From: Methanoculleus sp. MH98A
GTDB lineage: Archaea > Halobacteriota > Methanomicrobia > Methanomicrobiales > Methanoculleaceae
Reading direction: 5' to 3'
Assembly: GCF_000691865.1 (NCBI RefSeq)
Contig: NZ_JMIO01000011.1
Location: forward strand, 1 to 34,717
Length of the DNA stretch: 34,717 nt
Part shown: in pieces, positions 31,692 through 34,717 of the stretch
How positions within the stretch are numbered: the stretch's first letter is position 1
How the letters are laid out: each line of letters begins with the position of its first letter
Made by a program: the position numbers and the translations under genes
The notes under the pieces: generated by a model
Told to the model about the DNA's origin: nothing
What the model saw: the letters and a program-made list of their open reading frames with translations, nothing else
Database searches by the model: none

Positions 31692-32543
31692 ATGCACGAG
31701 CTCGCCCATCTCCATTTTGCGGATGCGGATGCGTCATACGAGGATGCCCGCTACGCCGTCTTTGGCGTGCCTTACGACGGTACGACGTCGTTTCGGCCGG
31801 GGACGCGGTTCGGGCCCCGGGCGATCCGGGAGGTCTCGTTCAACTTCGAGTCCTACGATCCCGCGACCAAAATAGACTTTTCTGAAGTGCCGATCACGGA
31901 TCTCGGCGACCTTGCGGTCTCCCGGCTGCCCGAGGAGGTCGCCGGAGAGGTCGCGGACGTCGCGGGGGATATCGCCCGCGACAACAAGGTGCCGGTGATG
32001 CTCGGCGGCGAGCACACCGCGACTGTCGGCGCGGTCCGGGCCGTCCGGCCGGATGTCTACGTCGTCTGCGACGCTCACCTGGATCTCCGGGACGAACTCG
32101 ACGGGACGCCCTACAGCCACGGGTGCGTCACCCGGCGCGTCCTTGAAGCGGTCGAGGACGTCGTCATCATTGGCGCCCGGAGCGGCGATCGCGAGCAGTT
32201 CGAGATTGCGGCGGAGAGGACGCACCTCTACACCGCCGATACGGTGCGGGAACAGGGGATCGACGCCGTCCTCCGGGAGGTCCGGGAGCACGTTGCGGGG
32301 AGGAGGATCTACCTCTCGATCGACGCAGATGCGATCGACTGCTGCCTCACCCCCGGTCTCGGGACGCCCGAACCGTTCGGGATGACGCCGCTCGATATCC
32401 GGGAGGTCGTGCGTGCCCTCGCGCCGTACGCCGCAGGGTTCGATTACGTGGAGGTCGCACCGTTCGATTCCGGGCAGACGGCGGCGGTGGCGGCGCAGAT
32501 CGTGCGGGAGTTCATCGCCCGGCACTGGCTCGCCGGGCGGTGA
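31692..32543 (+). CDS. speB: Agmatinase (ureohydrolase family)
   Basis: A binuclear Mn ureohydrolase of 283 residues. Metal ligands: GGEHTATVG near residue 102, VVCDAHLDLRDEL near 124-133 (DAHxD) and LSIDADAIDCCLTPGLGTPEP near 211-220 (DxD). Normal agmatinases cleave agmatine to putrescine and urea. Next to aIF5A it could instead, or also, act on agmatinylated aIF5A during hypusine synthesis, as proposed in Haloferax. CC replaces the usual Pro after SIDxDxxD. ATG at 31692 fits the conserved N terminus; no strong ribosome site. The last 160 bases recur in degenerate form at 33718-33910. Confidence 0.93.
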   Translation: MHELAHLHFADADASYEDARYAVFGVPYDGTTSFRPGTRFGPRAIREVSFNFESYDPATKIDFSEVPITDLGDLAVSRLPEEVAGEVADVAGDIARDNKVPVMLGGEHTATVGAVRAVRPDVYVVCDAHLDLRDELDGTPYSHGCVTRRVLEAVEDVVIIGARSGDREQFEIAAERTHLYTADTVREQGIDAVLREVREHVAGRRIYLSIDADAIDCCLTPGLGTPEPFGMTPLDIREVVRALAPYAAGFDYVEVAPFDSGQTAAVAAQIVREFIARHWLAGR

Positions 32544-32883
32544 AGATCCAGATTCCTTTCTGCTATTCTCGTCGATGGCGTGTTCAACGGAGCGCGCTCC
32601 CTCTCAACGATCCGGGGATTATATTCGGGAACCGGACGTCCCCAGAGCTTCACCAGCCTGCAGAGGCTCTGTACATCTCAAGGTATCGGGCGCAGGAATT
32701 GTTGGCGTTCTAGAGGATGCATCGATAATATTAGCCTTTTGGCATATCGAGGCCTCATCTGGAGCCCGGCCGCCCTGGAGAGAGTGATCCGCCTCCCCTG
32801 TCGGTTCTCCTCGCAATCAGGCTCCAATTCCATACGGCTCCCTCAGGAAACGCGACCTCTCCCTACATTCCCGGAGCAGTAAT
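32544..32883. other. Gap after agmatinase, no gene recognised
   Basis: About 340 bases with short open frames on both strands that resemble nothing known and lack ribosome sites. It lies between the agmatinase 3' end and the toxin-antitoxin promoter, and may be debris of an insertion event. Confidence 0.4.
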
Positions 32884-32917
32884 CATTATAGTTGTATATC
32901 CACAACTACTCCGTTGT
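32884..32917 (+). promoter_or_regulatory. TA-module promoter with 18-bp inverted repeat operator
   Basis: AGTTGT-ATATCC-ACAACT at 32890-32907 is a perfect 6-6-6 inverted repeat overlapping TATA-like sequence (cattatag at 32884-32891 and tatatc at 32895-32900). A further GTTGT half-site lies at 32913-32917, next to the ATG. This is the expected place and form of an operator for an autoregulated toxin-antitoxin operon. Confidence 0.6.
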
Positions 32918-33235
32918 ATGCCGTTGGTCAAGCGGCCGATCGCCCATGAGTTCGCGGCAAAGGCACGAGAGGCGTGCGGAGACGCGATAGAAGAGATCAT
33001 ACTCTTTGGCTCTGTAGCCCGGGGAGATGACCGGCCGGACTCAGATATCGATATCCTCGTAATTACGCCTGAAGAGGACTTTCGACTTCGCGAATTTCTC
33101 ACCGGACTTGCTTTTGATCTGCTGATGCAGACGGGCGAGCGAATCTCGGTCAAGGTACTCTCCCGTGCCGATGTTGCGGCGCACCGGCAGTATCCCTTTG
33201 TCAGACATGTTCTCCAGGACGGGGTGGCGGTATAA
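32918..33235 (+). CDS. Minimal nucleotidyltransferase (MNT-type antitoxin)
   Basis: A 105-residue protein of the DNA polymerase beta-like minimal nucleotidyltransferases. The core motif LFGSVARGDDRPDSDIDILVI near residues 29-47 has GSxxRG and the DxD metal site; a further acidic strand follows (LAFDLLMQTGERISVKVL). In characterised MNT/HEPN pairs the MNT enzyme adds AMP units to the HEPN toxin and neutralises it. It is followed after 3 bases by a HEPN gene. More A+T-rich than the agmatinase upstream, in keeping with an acquired module. Confidence 0.9.
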   Translation: MPLVKRPIAHEFAAKAREACGDAIEEIILFGSVARGDDRPDSDIDILVITPEEDFRLREFLTGLAFDLLMQTGERISVKVLSRADVAAHRQYPFVRHVLQDGVAV

Positions 33236-33238
33236 AGG

Positions 33239-33652
33239 ATGGGTGATCAGTCTGTTATAACAGCGCTTCTCAGGAAATCGCATCAACGCCTCGATGCGGC
33301 GCGCATCCTCTGCACCGAAGGCCACCATGAAGACGCGATCAACCGGGCTTACTACGCAATGTACCTTGCGGCTCTTGCTCTTTTGCACCGAAAAGGTGTA
33401 GAGATAAAATCTCATGCAGGGTTGATCTCGGCTATCGGTTCTCTCTATGTTAAGACGGGGGAACTTCCCCCTGAACACGGACGAGCGTTGAACCTGATTG
33501 AAGAACTTCGGGAAGAAGTGGACTACACGATCTGCCGGGAGATTATGCGAGAAGAGGTGGTGTCGATCATCACTAAGGCAATGGATTTCGTCATGTGTGC
33601 AGAACTGATCTGCGCAGAAGATTATACGAATGAGTCGCCTTCCTCGCACTAA
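33239..33652 (+). CDS. HEPN-domain protein (probable toxin of MNT/HEPN pair)
   Basis: A 137-residue all-helical HEPN protein. The diagnostic stretch is EDAINRAYYAMYLAALALLHR near residues 33-52, followed by KSHAGLISAIGSLYVKTGEL and ELREEVDY. In RNase HEPN toxins an Rx4-6H motif forms the active site. Here Arg is followed by AYYAMYL, so the expected His after six residues is replaced by Leu, and no other clear Rx4-6H is present. It may be an inactive or differently acting HEPN. Cotranscribed with the MNT gene. Function as toxin is by family and context. Confidence 0.88.
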   Translation: MGDQSVITALLRKSHQRLDAARILCTEGHHEDAINRAYYAMYLAALALLHRKGVEIKSHAGLISAIGSLYVKTGELPPEHGRALNLIEELREEVDYTICREIMREEVVSIITKAMDFVMCAELICAEDYTNESPSSH

Positions 33653-33717
33653 GACTTTTGATATCTAAGAGACCCTTAACGAGAGCACTGGTCTCCACCG
33701 TCCATCCCATCAGGGCA

Positions 33718-33910
33718 ACTCGCCGGGCAGATTCAGGCATTCCTCATGTGACCGCTCGATATCCAGGAGGTGATGTGGGCTCTTGCGTTGCAGGCTGCGG
33801 GGTTCGATTACGTGGAAGTCGCGCGTTTGACACTGGGCGGCGGTGGCGGCGCAGATCGTGCGGGAGTTCATCGCCCGGCACTGGGTTGCCGGGCGGTAAT
33901 CCAGGTTCTC
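33718..33910 (+). pseudogene. Degenerate duplicate of the agmatinase 3' end
   Basis: Bases 33747-33910 match the end of speB (32381 to about 32557): ccgctcgatatcc, gggttcgattacgtgga, ggcggtggcggcgcagatcg and gcccggcactgg are shared in the same order. The stop is TAA in place of TGA and similarity continues a few bases past it. A deletion of about 8 bases after the EVA codons breaks the frame. A shorter piece at about 33718-33746 (ctcgccgggcagattcaggc) resembles the very end of speB once more. The MNT/HEPN module thus lies between the intact 3' end and its remnant copies. Confidence 0.85.
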
Positions 33911-34110
33911 CTCCCGGCGATCCGCCTCGCCAGCATCACCATCACCTTGCCGAAGGCCTGTGGGTGCGCTACAGCACCGGGGTTCAAGGAATGCGAAAAT
34001 GCTCCCGGTTAAAGCCCATGGAGAGTGTTTAATCGGCTAACCGCGATAGCCGCCCTCGATACGCCGGACCCGGTATCGTCACTATGTTTATCTCGTGGGG
34101 GTGAAGGGGG
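33911..34110. other. Gap with no recognised gene
   Basis: Between the agmatinase remnant and the IS-like hairpin. Short frames only; includes ccgccctcgatacgccggac-like G+C-rich sequence. Nothing identifiable. Confidence 0.35.
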
Positions 34111-34111
34111 G

Positions 34112-34150
34112 GAGCGGGAAGACCCCGGTCTTCAGGCCGGGGATGAGAGC
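34112..34150 (+). mobile_element. Hairpin resembling an IS200/IS605 (TnpB) element end
   Basis: CCCCGG-TCTTCAGG-CCGGGG at 34123-34142, preceded by gggaaga and followed by atgag, resembles the guide-RNA end found at the right end of many IS605-family elements in archaea. No tnpA or tnpB frame is nearby, so at most this is a solo end or remnant. Based on recalled patterns, not an alignment. Confidence 0.4.
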
Positions 34151-34194
34151 GGAGCCGCCCTTCGTCATACATTCAGGTAGTTACCGAAAACCAT

Positions 34195-34243
34195 ATCTTA
34201 TAAACCAAACCGCATATACCTCAGTTGATTCGAGGTGAACATC
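34195..34243 (+). promoter_or_regulatory. Promoter and ribosome site of the HicB-HicA operon
   Basis: CTTATAAA at 34197-34204 is a good TATA box; transcription would start near 34228. GAGGTGA at 34232-34238 lies 5 bases before the ATG at 34244 and rules out the GTG at 34235 as start. Confidence 0.6.
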
Positions 34244-34540
34244 ATGTTCGTCAAATTCAAGATATTCTATTACGATGGGGGATGGACCGCTCGTGCTGCA
34301 GATCACGGCATCGTCACCCAGGGAGAAACTCTTGGCGAACTCGTCGATAATATCATAGAAGCAACAGAACTCTATTTCGAAGAAGAGATCGGATCGGGAG
34401 AACAGATCACGATCACCGTTACGACCGAACCCGTGCCCGACTTCATCCTTGAACTCGATGGGATCGACGCCGAACCACCTACACAACAGTTTGAATGCCA
34501 ATTCACAGTCGATCGCAATGTCAAGGCGACCGGTTGTTAG
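34244..34540 (+). CDS. hicB: HicB-like antitoxin
   Basis: A 98-residue protein with the HicB partial RNase H-like fold: MFVKFKIFYYDGGWTARAAD, GIVTQGETLGELVDNIIEATELYFEE and ITITVTTEPVPDF. HicB antitoxins bind HicA and often repress their own promoter through a C-terminal helix-turn-helix or ribbon; here the tail after residue 75 (DGIDAEPPTQQFECQF) shows no clear DNA-binding domain. It overlaps hicA by 23 bases. Order is antitoxin first, the reverse of the classic HicA-HicB arrangement but known. Confidence 0.85.
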   Translation: MFVKFKIFYYDGGWTARAADHGIVTQGETLGELVDNIIEATELYFEEEIGSGEQITITVTTEPVPDFILELDGIDAEPPTQQFECQFTVDRNVKATGC

Positions 34541-34688
34541 TAGATTCAAGATCGTTAAATACCTCGAATCTCTCGGGTACACGTACCTTCGACAAACAGG
34601 AAACCACGTTCAAATGGTTATCCAAAAAGGTGACAAGAAATATCATGTTGTCGCTCCCCTGCACAACGAACTGACCGGAGGGAGTTAA
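34518..34688 (+). CDS. hicA: HicA-like toxin, short
   Basis: A 56-residue dsRBD-like mRNA interferase homologue: KIVKYLESLGYTYLRQTGNHVQMVI with the catalytic His in GNHVQM, then KYHVVAPLHNELTGGS. Members usually continue past HxEL with a GTLRxIL-like helix; here the frame stops at TAA right after ELTGGS, so the C-terminal helix is missing. Either this is a naturally short form or it is truncated. The start ATG lies inside hicB, so the two are translationally coupled. Confidence 0.8.
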   Translation: MSRRPVVSRFKIVKYLESLGYTYLRQTGNHVQMVIQKGDKKYHVVAPLHNELTGGS

Positions 34689-34689
34689 A

Positions 34690-34717
34690 ATGGAGGAACT
34701 ATCTGATCGCGTCGATC
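34690..34717 (+). CDS. Start of a further gene, cut by the window edge
   Basis: An ATG follows hicA directly, with GGAGGGA at 34677-34683 as a well-placed ribosome site. Only MEELSDRVD is visible, so no identification is possible. It is probably the third gene of the HicBA operon. Confidence 0.5.

Noticed and set aside
33770-34012. Possible small protein in the agmatinase remnant
   Set aside because: It is the frameshifted decayed copy of the speB end and has no independent coding signature.
1-34717. tRNA, rRNA, CRISPR arrays and transposase genes
   Set aside because: Gaps were read for TPsiC-like motifs, conserved rRNA segments, spaced repeats and transposase motifs; none was convincing.

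Overview
The window looks like the chromosome of a methanogenic euryarchaeon of the order Methanomicrobiales, most probably close to Methanoculleus. This rests on gene content, not on a database search: the archaeal ADTH/3-dehydroquinate synthase II entry to aromatic amino acids, two proteasome-activating nucleotidases, aMBF1, aIF5A, a COG2061-type ACT partner of homoserine dehydrogenase, an IDDTDT-domain protein resembling methanogenesis marker 11, high G+C, and TATA-box promoters with GGAGG/GGTGA ribosome sites.

Layout. Positions 271-8117 (minus strand) hold an eight-gene aromatic amino acid operon whose seven junctions each overlap by 4 nt. It runs from two tandem ADTH-synthase-family aldolases through DHQ synthase II, prephenate dehydrogenase, prephenate dehydratase and EPSP synthase to a fused shikimate kinase-shikimate dehydrogenase and chorismate synthase. 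Only a 3-dehydroquinate dehydratase is missing. Next come aMBF1 and PAN from a compact divergent promoter, a GNAT acetyltransferase, an unrecognised protein, a second PAN, and an aconitase-X swivel subunit (phosphomevalonate dehydratase small subunit type) with a membrane J-domain protein. A double rubredoxin, a TPR protein of about 1070 residues coupled to a lipoprotein FKBP, a CNNM/CorC protein, a peroxiredoxin, an NSS transporter, an N-formylglutamate amidohydrolase-like protein, a short RecQ and a PspC protein follow. From 26112 to 32543 lie an HTH/IDDTDT protein, homoserine dehydrogenase with its ACT partner, DUF169, NAD kinase with an IMPase/FBPase, and aIF5A with an agmatinase.

The last 2.2 kb are accessory: a nucleotidyltransferase/HEPN toxin-antitoxin pair, a degenerate second copy of the agmatinase 3' end, a hairpin like those at IS200/IS605 ends, and a HicB-HicA pair that runs up to the window edge.

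The large gaps at 1-270, 11740-12090, 19055-19380, 25490-25700 and 25810-26040 are not random. They carry related mosaic repeat elements made of micro-palindromes. In four copies one hairpin differs in sequence but keeps its pairing, which suggests selection on structure. A second repeat type, 8-bp CTTCGCGT units, forms a large palindrome at 8481-8580 and also sits in frame in the linker of the shikimate kinase-dehydrogenase fusion. I saw no rRNA, tRNA, CRISPR array or transposase gene.
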